Translations under genes and position numbers: made by a program | The notes under the pieces: generated by a model | Databases searched by the model: none | Told to the model about the DNA's origin: nothing | The model's input: the letters and a program-made list of their open reading frames with translations, nothing else | In this document: piece after piece, positions 1-8,000 of the stretch | Layout: the number at the start of each line of letters is the position of its first letter | How positions within the stretch are numbered: the stretch's first letter is position 1 | Assembly: GCA_021781255.1 (NCBI GenBank) | Contig: JAJXXG010000569.1 | Coordinates: forward strand, 1 to 8,284 | Direction: 5' to 3' | DNA: 8,284 nucleotides | Source of the DNA: Acidobacteriota bacterium | GTDB lineage: Bacteria > Acidobacteriota > Terriglobia > Terriglobales > Acidobacteriaceae

Positions 1-117
1 TCTGTGCGGGGGGCGGTCAGCGATGATCGTCCCTACCGCGACAAGGTGGAGTTCACTGTGCGGTACCCGTTTGCCAAACCCTATCCTGGTCTTTCCGAGG
101 CGAACCATTCTGGATGA
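1..117 (+). CDS. 3' end of an unidentified plus-strand gene (partial)
   Basis: Reading frame 1 is open from the first base of the window for 38 codons and ends at TGA 115-117. The start lies outside the window. The peptide has a plausible protein composition, with the stretch DKVEFTVRYPF, an alternating polar/hydrophobic segment that could be a beta strand, followed by a proline-rich tail ending EANHSG. About 63% of third codon positions are G or C, compatible with coding sequence. It would converge on the minus-strand gene ending at 189, leaving a 71-bp gap with no convincing terminator. No family is recognised. The short length means it could be a chance open frame. Confidence 0.35.
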   Translation, partial: SVRGAVSDDRPYRDKVEFTVRYPFAKPYPGLSEANHSG

Positions 118-188
118 GTGCGTTGGCCTGAAATCGACACTTGAAACCAGGATTGGTAAACAGATCTTTCGCGAGGTCAGCAGTGCTT

Positions 189-890
189 TCACCGCCTTCG
201 AACGACAAGCGCCTGGCGTGCGTGTTCGAGAAATGTCTGTGCAGTTCTTGGCGATTCTGTATCGAGGCGGACCCGGCCTTTGCCCATAGGGACATCGCTA
301 TTAAGCGGCAAAGCCTCTCCGTACAAAATCAGCAACTCCGTTCGGTGATCGGCCGACGGAAAATGGACCATTCGGACCAGAACAGACTTATGCGGAAGAG
401 AAAGGTTGTGTTTTGCAAGCAAACGTTCCAATGCTGCACCATCCGAGGCCTGATCTTCCGCCAGAGTGGCCGCAAGATCAGAGAAGCTTTTCACGTCATA
501 GATGAATTGCATGTCGCCTATTTGCTTCGTCTGCATGGAGTCGTACTTGTAAGTGAGGTTGTTCGTCGGAAGAAAATGCTCAAACTGCAGCAGGTAGAAT
601 CTTTCTGCAGTATTGCCAGCGCCCGACCGCACAAATACATACTGCTCTGCTTCCGCATTTCCATAAAGATTTATTTGTTGATCGCCAATGAACCGGAACC
701 CTTTCGGAATGCGCAGCTCTGCCCTGGGTGATTCTTCTGAGATGATCGTTCTGCCTTTGACGTGGCGTGTTACTTTAACGTCCTCTTCCTGGCTCGCGTG
801 AGCAGACATCGCAATACCCAGAAGTAAACACATCATTCCGACCGCCATGGCGCTCCCGCTCGACAAGACTTGTCTTTTCGTGGGGTCCAT
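189..890 (-). CDS. Exported hypothetical protein, 233 aa
   Basis: The protein starts with a classical signal peptide: MDPTKRQ, a hydrophobic core around AVGMMCLLLGIAM, and a likely cleavage after AHA at residue 32 (AHA|SQ). The mature part (about 200 residues) mixes beta-like and helical stretches: PRAELRIPKGFRFIG, then LYGNAEAEQYVFV, then FYLLQFEHFLPTNN, a middle helical part rich in Asp and Ala, and RTELLILYGEAL near the end. There is no lipobox, no membrane anchor after the signal and no cysteine in the mature part. The open frame extends 64 codons upstream to 1082, but the ATG at 890 is preferred because GAGGA lies 7 nt upstream and the signal peptide begins at once. The layout (a 'fold-restoring' FRFIG segment, then a VQFEH-like segment) resembles secreted hypothetical proteins I have seen without functional names. 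A periplasmic location is likely; the function is unknown. It stands alone, convergent with the gene ending at 117. Confidence 0.8.
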   Translation of the reverse strand: MDPTKRQVLSSGSAMAVGMMCLLLGIAMSAHASQEEDVKVTRHVKGRTIISEESPRAELRIPKGFRFIGDQQINLYGNAEAEQYVFVRSGAGNTAERFYLLQFEHFLPTNNLTYKYDSMQTKQIGDMQFIYDVKSFSDLAATLAEDQASDGAALERLLAKHNLSLPHKSVLVRMVHFPSADHRTELLILYGEALPLNSDVPMGKGRVRLDTESPRTAQTFLEHARQALVVRRR

Positions 891-1688
891 TTCGCAATCC
901 TCGTCCATCTCTGAAAGATACATTCGAGAGAAGTTAAAGTTCCCTTGCAATGGTCGGCAAGCCTGTGGGTGATAATCTCCGCCGAAGCGCTCACTGAGCG
1001 GCTTGCCAAATCCTTGAGTGGGTCGGGCTGTTGGCAAAAGTTGACAGTCCGCGCTGCTGGTGAGACTTGGTTGAAACTTCACAAAGCCCCTTTTCCGAGA
1101 ACGAGCGAGCCAATTACACGCTGTTTAGGATGCGTGAATCATCGCATGCTCATTTAAGTCATTTACCCCTTGACATTCGACAGGTCGGTCATGACCCGCG
1201 CGAATAAAGCCATTCCTATAGAGACGACGCATGCGCCGCATGACAATCGGAACAGCGGCCTCCCAGATTTCTCTCGGGATATCGTTGTAATCCCATTCCC
1301 AGTGACCAAACAAGCAAACAAGCGGCTTTTGGAGTCGCGAAGTGGAATGCCAGTGCCTCGGAGGAGTCCTGGCATCAGATCGTCCGGGCGGGGGGCTGCC
1401 TGAGGGGCATTCTATGTGAATCTCTTGTTTACTTGGATCAGTCCAGACGGTACCAATCTCAGCCATACCGACTCACTCGTTTCCTGTGTAATACCAAGAT
1501 CCCGGTTTTGTCCCGACTGCTGGCTCATGTGCAGTTATCGACAGGTACGGCCCTTTCCAACAGGCTGGTCACCGTACGTTCGAAATCGAGGCAGCAATTC
1601 TCACTTCGAAAGGGTTCAGAAGCGTAACAGTCTGCTAACGGTTCGGCGGACCTGTGCAGCGATGTATAACAACCCTCTATAAATCATG
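891..1688. other. Gene-poor stretch without a convincing gene
   Basis: Apart from the ribosome binding site, I see no supported gene here. Open frames of up to 113 codons exist on both strands (for example minus strand 1466-1125), but they overlap each other, lack ribosome binding sites and show no recognisable motif. By eye the composition is less GC-rich than the coding regions to the right. A perfect TTGACA hexamer at 1170-1175 has no -10 element at the usual distance. Several short inverted repeats occur, such as ATGCG/CGCAT at 1130-1134 and 1143-1147, with no clear role. No tRNA, CRISPR array or transposase fragment was found by eye. Confidence 0.5.
898..902 (-). promoter_or_regulatory. 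Ribosome binding site deciding the start of the 189-890 gene
   Basis: On the minus strand the sequence reads GAGGA, followed by a 7-nt spacer and the ATG at 890-888. The alternative in-frame ATG codons at 923 and 908 lack a comparable purine-rich motif at the right distance, and using them would put a charged tail ahead of the signal peptide. Confidence 0.65.
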
Positions 1689-1729
1689 CAGTTATAGGAA
1701 TTGCGACGTTCTGCGTGCTGTCGTAACTG
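1689..1729. repeat. 41-bp imperfect palindrome at the broken end of the recombinase
   Basis: The outer arms are CAGTTA (1689-1694) and TAACTG (1724-1729). The inner arms are CGAC (1704-1707) and GTCG (1720-1723), so the right arm is continuous (GTCGTAACTG) and the left arm has a 9-nt bulge. The loop is 12 nt. The element overlaps the last codons and the stop of the truncated recombinase frame. There is no T-run after the stem in either direction, so a terminator is unlikely. It could be a residual recombination end, the terminal repeat of a lost small element, or chance. A shorter echo, TGCAGTTAT, occurs at 1530-1538 and 1687-1695. Confidence 0.4.
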
Positions 1730-2177
1730 TGTAGCTCGTAATCGGAGAGAGATCCGCGAGCAGCTCTTTGGCCTGCTCAACGGTGAGCCACTGGCCCAGA
1801 CGGACGCCCTGCGCAGGAACATTGGGCACGGAGATGATGCGCCCTGCACTGGACGGATCGACGAGGCCATTCTCGCGGGCTTCGTTCACCAGTTTGCGCA
1901 CCCCCGACAGGCGAACATTGATGGTGGAGCCGCCCAGACCGGCGTCTACCATCTCCGAGCGGAACTGCTGGAACAGCTGCCAGCTGATCGGCTGGCCGGT
2001 GCGTACGGACAGCGCCAGTAGATCGTCGAACGCCTTCGCGTAGGCGCGGCGCGTGTGCGCTGAAGGAACCGAATTGGTGAGCATCGCGCGGAGCGCCGCC
2101 ACCGAGGCAGGACCGGCCGGACGGGCCGCCGGCGGAAGAACTGAAAACGGAGTGAGAGAGGAGATAGAGTCGTTCAT
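1692..2177 (-). pseudogene. Truncated tyrosine recombinase (integrase), N-terminal domain only
   Basis: The 161-residue frame matches the N-terminal core-binding (SAM-like) part of phage-type integrases. Helical features are visible at residues 38-58 (SAHTRRAYAKAFDDLLAL), at 64-80 (ISWQLFQQFRSEMVDAG), and at 83-105 (GSTINVRLSGVRKLVNEA, the family's typical INxRLSAIRKLxxEA helix). Next comes a linker and WLTVEQAKELL (130-140), the usual entry to the catalytic domain. Homology stops there. The last ~20 residues are unrelated, and the catalytic Arg/Lys/His-x-x-Arg/His/Tyr set is absent. Family members are about 300-350 residues, so half the protein is missing, and the catalytic half is not found in any frame downstream. 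The residual protein could bind DNA but cannot cut it. No clear ribosome binding site precedes the ATG at 2177. Confidence 0.75.
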
Positions 2178-2187
2178 ATTAGTGCTT

Positions 2188-2210
2188 CTGGTTGAGTTGC
2201 CTGGTTGAGT
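2188..2210. repeat. Short tandem repeat upstream of the recombinase remnant
   Basis: CTGGTTGAGT occurs at 2188-2197 and again at 2201-2210, a period of 13 nt, starting 11 nt upstream of the recombinase start codon. Two direct copies at this position could be a binding site for a regulator or for the recombinase itself. With only two copies, replication slippage explains it equally well. Confidence 0.4.
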
Positions 2211-2870
2211 GGCGTCGAATCACGCCGAGACAGACAGCAAAAAGGCGTCCCCAAGCGTGCATTGCTTCGCCCGCGCGGCGCGCCTGTGACGGTTGAGGTC
2301 TCGCATGGAAGTGCTGCGGCAAGGAGAGGAATTGAGGAAGCAGATGAAGGAGAGGTGAACGCACCGCCTTGCTGCCGGCGGACTAGATGCAGGGAGCCGG
2401 GTGGGTCGGGGGCGGAAGTCCGATGATGTACCCAAGCCACAACGACCGGCGGCTTGGAAGGTGCCCCAATGGGCTGGATAGAGTGTGCTGGCCGGGTCGA
2501 GGGAGGGCCAGCGCCGACCTGTAAAGCTGGCTCCTCCGCAACCGCCCTGGGGAAGCCATAACAATGAATTGCAAGGTGGCGTTCAGCGGGCTTCGAGGGC
2601 TCCGCATTCCGAGGGTTTCACGACGATATCAATGCGTGCTTCCAACGTACGCCGCTTCTTAGCAACCAGCCTCGGTTGTTGCCAGGTGCGGAATGAAGCG
2701 GATTGGTGCAGAGACTCAGAGCTGCGGAATTGGGCGAGTACCCAGGGGTAAGAATTCTCGTTCTTTTTTTCGAAAGGCCGCCTGATTTCTCTGCCCAAGA
2801 CGAAGACGGGCAAGACGCGACATATCCCGCCGCGGCACATCCCGCTCAACGCAATTGCTCTCGGCGCAAT
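2211..2870. other. Gene-poor stretch between the recombinase and LuxR-type remnants
   Basis: No intact gene is supported. The left half (to about 2560) is GC-rich and gives overlapping open frames on both strands, all of low-complexity, Arg/Pro/Ala-rich composition without motifs. The right half is less GC-rich. The minus-strand frame 3203-2583 overlaps the end of the fibronectin type III gene and runs antisense to the LuxR-type remnant, so it is a shadow. The plus-strand frame leading into that remnant (from a TTG at 2703) shows no recognisable receiver or helix-turn-helix residues before about 2868. Confidence 0.45.
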
Positions 2871-2966
2871 CACGTGAATCACATCCTCGATAAGCTGCAG
2901 GCCAGCGACCGCTCGGAAGCTGTCGCCATCGCCATTCAGTAGGGCATCATCGCCATCCACTCGTGA
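2871..2966 (+). pseudogene. Remnant of a LuxR/NarL-type DNA-binding domain (response regulator C-terminus)
   Basis: The frame reads HVNHILDKLQASDRSEAV then AIAIQ, a stop (TAG 2940-2942), then GIIAIHS and TGA 2964-2966. This is a close match to the end of NarL/FixJ-type response regulators, where a recognition helix (TVKTHVxxIL) leads into DKLxAxDRTEAVxxAxxRGIIxL. The residue normally between Gln and Gly (Arg) is here a stop codon. Upstream of the His at 2871 the match fails: the residues are SRRN rather than a TVKT-like segment, and no LTxRExEVL motif is seen. Only the last third of the helix-turn-helix domain survives, without the receiver, so it is not functional. It converges on the fibronectin type III gene, whose stop lies 47 bp away. 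Confidence 0.6.
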
Positions 2967-3012
2967 GCGTTTTAAGGGCAACGCGTGAGGCCGCTTTTTG
3001 CCTGGCATCGTG

Positions 3013-5001
3013 TCATTCTGTTGCGCTCGATAGAGGCGTCTCCGCGCTCGCCTCGCCGGTATGGCCGTTGCGCGTGACATACGAAATTCGATAACGCACT
3101 GCAGTATTGCCTGCCGGCGGAAAGTCGGAGGTGGACGCGCCATCCAGCGGCCCGGCCACGCGAATCCAGCCCGCATTGGATGATTCCTGCCGTTCCACCA
3201 CAACGCTCAGGCCCGCCGGGGGTGGATCAAATTGAATCAGAAGATGCGGCGATGGCGTGCTGCCGTGCTTGAGCAGTGGAGCATTCGGCCTCGCAATCTC
3301 GGGATAGCCAACACGGACAATCAGCGGCTGAGTGGGATCGCTCCGATTGCCAGCCGCGTCCACTGCAACCAGCCGGTAGAAATACGTCTCGCCGGGACTG
3401 ACATACAGATCCTGGTATTGCCGCGAGGCAGCCGCAAGCGGATCGCCGAGAACGACGCCGATATCTTTCGCAGCGCCGGACCGAAGGACAAGAAACTGCG
3501 CCGTCCGCTCTTCCGGGTCGGCGGGAGAAAAAGTCAGCGTCACTCTTCCACCTTGTCCGCTGATGCCGGTGATCGTAGGTGGTCCCGGCACCGTTCGATC
3601 GGCGAGCGTGATCTGAACACTCGAGCTGGGCGGACCTTCAGCGTTGTCGAGAGCGACGGCGACCACGCGATATTCGAGCGAAGATCCTGAAGTCATTCCA
3701 ATGTAGTCGTCATAGAGCGGCTCCTGTATGGCATGAGGATTGAGCCGAACCCAGTTCGCCGCGGGAGTCGTGCCATTCAGGCCGCGTCGCTCTACGAAGT
3801 AGCCCGCCACCGGAAACGCGACAGCTTTCCACGTGAGCCTCACGCGCGTCTGCCCCGCGTCGGCCGCCAGTCCTGAAACCTGGGGCGGCGCGCTCGTGTT
3901 CGCCGCTGCACCGCTCGCAGTCGCGCTGGGAGGTCCAATGTCGCCTCGCGAATCGACGGCCCGCACGCGGTAGTAGTACGTAGTCCCGCCGCGCACCGAG
4001 TCATCTTCATACTGTGACGTGCTGGTCGGCAACGCCTGGCTCATCAGCGTCTCCCACGGACCGTTTGCCATGAAACCCCGTTCAACCACGTAGCCGGCAA
4101 GGTTCGGCCGCGATTCCGCCGCCCACGTCACAACGATGATGCCGGGAGATGCGGCAGCCTTCACGAGAGCAGGTGGAGCCAGCGCGCGAAAATCGGGGAA
4201 GAAGATTCGAATCGCCGCCGGCTGGCTGCGCCGTCCAAAGGCATCGACCGCGTAGACTTTATAATCCGCCATCGAATTCGGCATCGCGTTGCGATCGACG
4301 ACCAGCTCTACGTTCGGATTCCATCGCGTGCCCACCACGAACGGCTTCGCGCTGATTGAACTTCCGCCGCGTTCCACCGCGCTCGCGATCACCGGCAGCG
4401 TGCGATCCTCCGCCGGTGGATTCCACGAAAGCGCAACGCCCTGCGCACTCACCTTAGCCTTGAGTCCATCCGGCGAGGGCGGCAGCGGCGTCGCCTGCGC
4501 AGCATCCACCGCAGCGGTCACCAGCTTCACATCCGTGCCATTGCCCGTTTCATCCAGTCCCTCAATCGTGTAGGTGCGTGCGCCGGATGCGGCATTGGAA
4601 ACCGTCGCAGCCAGGCCAAGCGCGCGTGCATAGCCGGGCTCGCTGAAGGCGCGCAGCCCGAGAAGATTGACGAGGTTTCTCATCTGCTTCGCATTTTCCG
4701 CTGGTTTGCTGAGCACGGCCGGAAGTCGGCGAATCGCATCGGCATCTTCAATGGACAACGCGCTCATGGCGGCCTCATCGCCAAGGCCAACATGAGGAAC
4801 AACTACACTGCCGCTGGAATCAAGAATGCGCCAGCCGCCAGCAGGCCACTGCGAGGCAGGTGGAAACCACAGCAGCTGAATCGTCCCCTTCCCATCGGAG
4901 ACCGCGAAGGCAGCGCCCGAATTCTCTTGTGAGCCGCCGCGTAGCGGCAGCACTGCAACGAGCACGGCGAGGATGAGGGACTTGCGAAGACAGTTCATCA
5001 T
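3013..5001 (-). CDS. Secreted protein with about six fibronectin type III-like domains, 662 aa
   Basis: The start is placed at the first of two adjacent ATG codons (5001-4999), where a signal peptide begins: NCLRKS, a hydrophobic core LILAVLVAVLPL, and cleavage probably near GGSQ at residue 24-25. The rest is a chain of domains of about 95-100 residues with the fibronectin type III pattern: a proline-rich linker, VxLxW in strand B, GYxVER in strand C, and YxYRVxAVDxxG near the end. Approximate bounds are 28-168 (enlarged), 171-270, 271-368, 369-469, 470-567 and 568-662. Clear examples are GTTYYYRVRAVDSRG and GETYFYRLVAVDAAGN. The first domain carries an insertion of about 70 residues predicted helical (EDADAIRRLPAVL, AKQMRNLVNLLGLRAF). 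There are no enzymatic motifs, membrane anchor or sortase signal, so it is probably an extracellular or periplasmic binding/scaffold protein. It overlaps the upstream giant gene, and expression is likely coupled. The role is inferred from architecture only. Confidence 0.85.
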   Translation of the reverse strand: MMNCLRKSLILAVLVAVLPLRGGSQENSGAAFAVSDGKGTIQLLWFPPASQWPAGGWRILDSSGSVVVPHVGLGDEAAMSALSIEDADAIRRLPAVLSKPAENAKQMRNLVNLLGLRAFSEPGYARALGLAATVSNAASGARTYTIEGLDETGNGTDVKLVTAAVDAAQATPLPPSPDGLKAKVSAQGVALSWNPPAEDRTLPVIASAVERGGSSISAKPFVVGTRWNPNVELVVDRNAMPNSMADYKVYAVDAFGRRSQPAAIRIFFPDFRALAPPALVKAAASPGIIVVTWAAESRPNLAGYVVERGFMANGPWETLMSQALPTSTSQYEDDSVRGGTTYYYRVRAVDSRGDIGPPSATASGAAANTSAPPQVSGLAADAGQTRVRLTWKAVAFPVAGYFVERRGLNGTTPAANWVRLNPHAIQEPLYDDYIGMTSGSSLEYRVVAVALDNAEGPPSSSVQITLADRTVPGPPTITGISGQGGRVTLTFSPADPEERTAQFLVLRSGAAKDIGVVLGDPLAAASRQYQDLYVSPGETYFYRLVAVDAAGNRSDPTQPLIVRVGYPEIARPNAPLLKHGSTPSPHLLIQFDPPPAGLSVVVERQESSNAGWIRVAGPLDGASTSDFPPAGNTAVRYRISYVTRNGHTGEASAETPLSSATE
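4996..5001 (-). promoter_or_regulatory. Stop/start overlap (ATGATGA) coupling the two genes
   Basis: On the minus strand the TGA ending the large gene (5000-4998) is embedded in ATGATGA. The first ATG (5001-4999) overlaps the stop by 4 nt in all, and the second ATG (4998-4996) overlaps it by 1 nt. No good Shine-Dalgarno sequence is seen in the 25 nt upstream (only GGTG about 6 nt before the first ATG), so start of the downstream gene probably depends on ribosomes finishing the upstream one. Confidence 0.7.
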
Positions 5002-8000
5002 AGATGCACCGAGAAGGAAACACTGCCTAGCGGCCACGGCAGCCCCAGGGAGGCACTGGCGTTCAAATCGAGGGGCATCGCCTCTGCGTGAATCTGCGCG
5101 CTGACCCAATCAGAAACGCACACGCCGGCCGCGCATACGCCCGCGCTCGCGTTGGCCGAGAAATCTCCGGATATGTGCGGCTGCGGCGTAATGGTCACGC
5201 CCGCATCGATGCTCCCGCGCACGTATGCCGAAGCCACGGAGTCGTCGCCGACATCAAGATCGACGTTTACGCCGCCGCCCATCGAGAGCCCCTGGTCCGA
5301 GAGCATGAAGTACATATCCGCATCGGAGACCAGGAAGTGACCGCGCACGCGCGGGCCCTCCTTCTTGCCGGCGTCAATGTGCCATGGCCCCTTGCCAAAG
5401 TGGAGATCCACCGCGGCGTTACTGGCGCTGTTGCCAAGGTCGATATACGCCAGATTATTCAGGAACGAGAGATGGCCCCACAGCCGCCCGTCAAAGCTGC
5501 TGCCGGCGTACTGAAAGTAACCCTGGAAATCTCCGTTTCCCTGGTCCGGTGGCTTCAGCAGCCACGCGTGAAAGTCCATGCGCGCGCCGGCATCCTGACC
5601 CGTCGCTTTAATCGTGAGGTCGCCATCCAGTGTGTACGTAAAGTGGTCGGGCATGCCTACGCGCATTCCGGCCATAAAGAGGAACGAATTGTCGTAGACC
5701 GGTGTAGCCGCATTCAGATCGCCGGTGTCGGTGAATGCGTTGAGCGGAAAGTTATGGCCGATGCCGCCGGAGATGGAGTAGAGATTCATGATCGGTGGCA
5801 CTGGAACAAGCGGCACACCTGTGTCGCCCAGCCCGATGGTTGCACGCGTCAGCCAGTAGTCATGACCGTTGCCGTAGCCAAGCCGGAACTGCGCGGTCAA
5901 CGGCGGTCCGCCCAGCTCGCTCAGATCCACAGTGCCAGAGTACTCAGTGGTGCCGCCCCCGCCTCCGGATGAGCCGCCCCCGGCGTAGACCGGATGAATC
6001 CGCGCCTCTGAGGTCGGCTGTCCTGATGGATAAGGAACATCCACGGTGAAGTCGGAATTTGTTGGTCCCTTCGCTGTGAACGTAGACCCCGATGAATCCA
6101 TCTCATAATTCACCACCATCGGTGCGGCCGGCATCACCTCCGATAGGTGGACCGTGGTGCTGAATTGCGCGCCCAGCACCTGACTGCCCTGCATGGGCAC
6201 GGTGATGTGCGCGGAGACAAGATCGAGCGGAGTCTGTCCCAGCGTTGATGCTCCACTGAGGGGCACATCAAGCGACGATCCGCCATTGCCAAGGTACGCG
6301 CGGCCATCCATGCCAAACGTGAACGGCGTCAGCGGAATCGCGGCGAACTTCTTGCCCTCCGAGCTGAACGTGTACGTCGTGGATGTCTGCACCGCCCAGC
6401 CCAGGCCTTGCACCTGCGTGAACTCAAGATTCTTCGCTGTAAAGCTGATATTGCCGTAGGTCTTCGTCACAGGCGAAGTGTTGGTTGGGAACGTGATCGA
6501 TGCCTGCTTGCCGCCGCCGGATACCAGTGTGCCGTCACCGGTGATGTGCGTGTCGAGCCACGGCACATAGATGTCGATTCCTTTGTACGTCGCCTTGAAG
6601 TCACCCGATCCCGGCGCGACGTATGCATTGAGAGACTGGAAACTGACTTTGCCCGCATCGAGCGCCGCGGAGAACGGCCCTGTGGAGAGGCTGCCGCACA
6701 GCCCGCCGTTGATGACGCCCCAATCGTTCACAACAGGCTGAAACGCAGAGGATGCAACCAGGCCCATCGTGTACGGAACCACGGTGAGCGATGGGAACCG
6801 GACGCCAACCCAGTCTGCGCCGCTCAGCGATCCGCAGTACGGACTTGCGCCATCTCCGGCCGTGTGGCTCAGGTCCAGCCGCACATTGTTCGACGAAATC
6901 TGAAACGCGCTCCATCCAATAATGGAGCTGGGCAGATTGAGGCCTTCCTTGATCCAGTCTCCGTTCGAGTGCAGCTCCGCGGTCACGCCCGACCACTGCT
7001 GCGGCTTCTCCACGCCGGGCAGTCGAAGCGTGTCATCCTGAAACGTCACGCTCAACGTGGCATCCACCTCGCCCTGCACCGCGCCGCCCGTCGTAGAGGT
7101 ATGCCCCTGTATGTGGTCCAGCGTGCCCGTCAATCCTGGCGTACTCGCGTGCAAGGGCAGACTCGGCGCAACATCCAGTGTGCCCGACGTGACTGTGCTC
7201 CCATCCGGCACATTCCAGTCGCTGAAATGGATCGGGATCGGCGGGTAAACATCGTAGCCGCCACTCGATGCGTTCGCGAGGCGGACAATCAGGTTGCCTG
7301 AGCCGCTGTATTGCGTCCCCTGCTGCGTGAGGTTCCCCTGAATGTCTTCAATTTCAAAGGAGCCGCCGCTGGTCACCGGAAACAGAAACTTGCAGGGCTT
7401 CGATGGGTCCGACGCCACAACCTCGTAGCGGCTCGTGTTCGACGCGACATACTGGTCGGGCGGCAACTCCGCCACCATCGACGCAACCTTCTGCATCGCG
7501 TCATTCACATATTGCACCGGGCCGAGGCCGCCGATGGCATGGTTCGAGCTCGAAAGCACTCCGATCTTCAGCGGAGGCAGATTGCTGCCTGCCGGCGGCG
7601 AGAGCGAGTTGAGCAGCGATTTTGCAGTTGCCGCTGCGTCGCTGTCCAGCTTGCCGCCGGCCTTGCCCGCGATCTTTCCAATCGTCTCCCGCACGCCGAG
7701 CGGCAAATTCGGAAGCGTGGGATCAGGCGCCACCACCGCCGATACGCTGACCGCATGCATGCCGAGCGCCTTCGTCGAGAGCGGCGATGGCGTATCGAAC
7801 GGCTTGCTCTGATCAACGATGATCGCAGGCTCGACATAGCCCGGCGGAGGATGCGCAATCAGCGTCCGTGCCGTCGATGGCCCCAGCGCAAACGTCTGCT
7901 GCATCGTTGCGCCGTCCACATTCCACGTCACGCTCACTTCGCCTCTTCCGTAGTAGCCAATCTGCGACTGCGCAATCGCCGCATCGTCGCACGTGCTGCA

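Noticed and set aside
83..153. Inverted repeat ATCCTGGT / ACCAGGAT between the convergent genes
   Set aside because: The arms are 8 bp with a 55-nt loop, one lying inside the partial gene; no T-run, so not terminator-like.
1170..1208. TTGACA hexamer as a plus-strand promoter
   Set aside because: No -10 element at 16-18 nt and no gene downstream.
1125..1466. Minus-strand open frame of 113 codons with a plausible stretch (REIWEAAVPIVMRRMRRLY)
   Set aside because: No ribosome binding site, no recognisable family, and a competing plus-strand frame of similar quality; also examined as the missing catalytic half of the recombinase, but no His-x-x-Arg or Tyr motif is present.
1575..1612. GTTCGAAATC resembling a tRNA T-loop (possible attachment site)
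   Set aside because: The flanks do not form the T-stem or an acceptor stem, and no rest of a tRNA is present.
2977..3002. Possible terminator hairpin (GGCAA/TTGCC) between the LuxR-type remnant and the fibronectin type III gene
   Set aside because: Only a 5-bp outer stem with a weak 3-bp inner stem, and no T-run follows it on either strand.
2583..3203. Minus-strand open frame of 206 codons
   Set aside because: It overlaps the fibronectin type III gene in another frame, and its middle (GLQLIEDVIHV) is what the antisense of a LuxR-type tail looks like, so it is a shadow.
5088..5972. Long plus-strand open frame (294 codons) antisense to the giant gene
   Set aside because: Its product is rich in Arg, His, Val and Ala with no motif, typical of the antisense shadow of a GC-rich gene; the minus-strand frame is far longer and has coherent protein-like structure.
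6408..7301. Plus-strand open frame of 297 codons
   Set aside because: Same antisense-shadow composition over the giant gene, with no ribosome binding site or recognisable domain.
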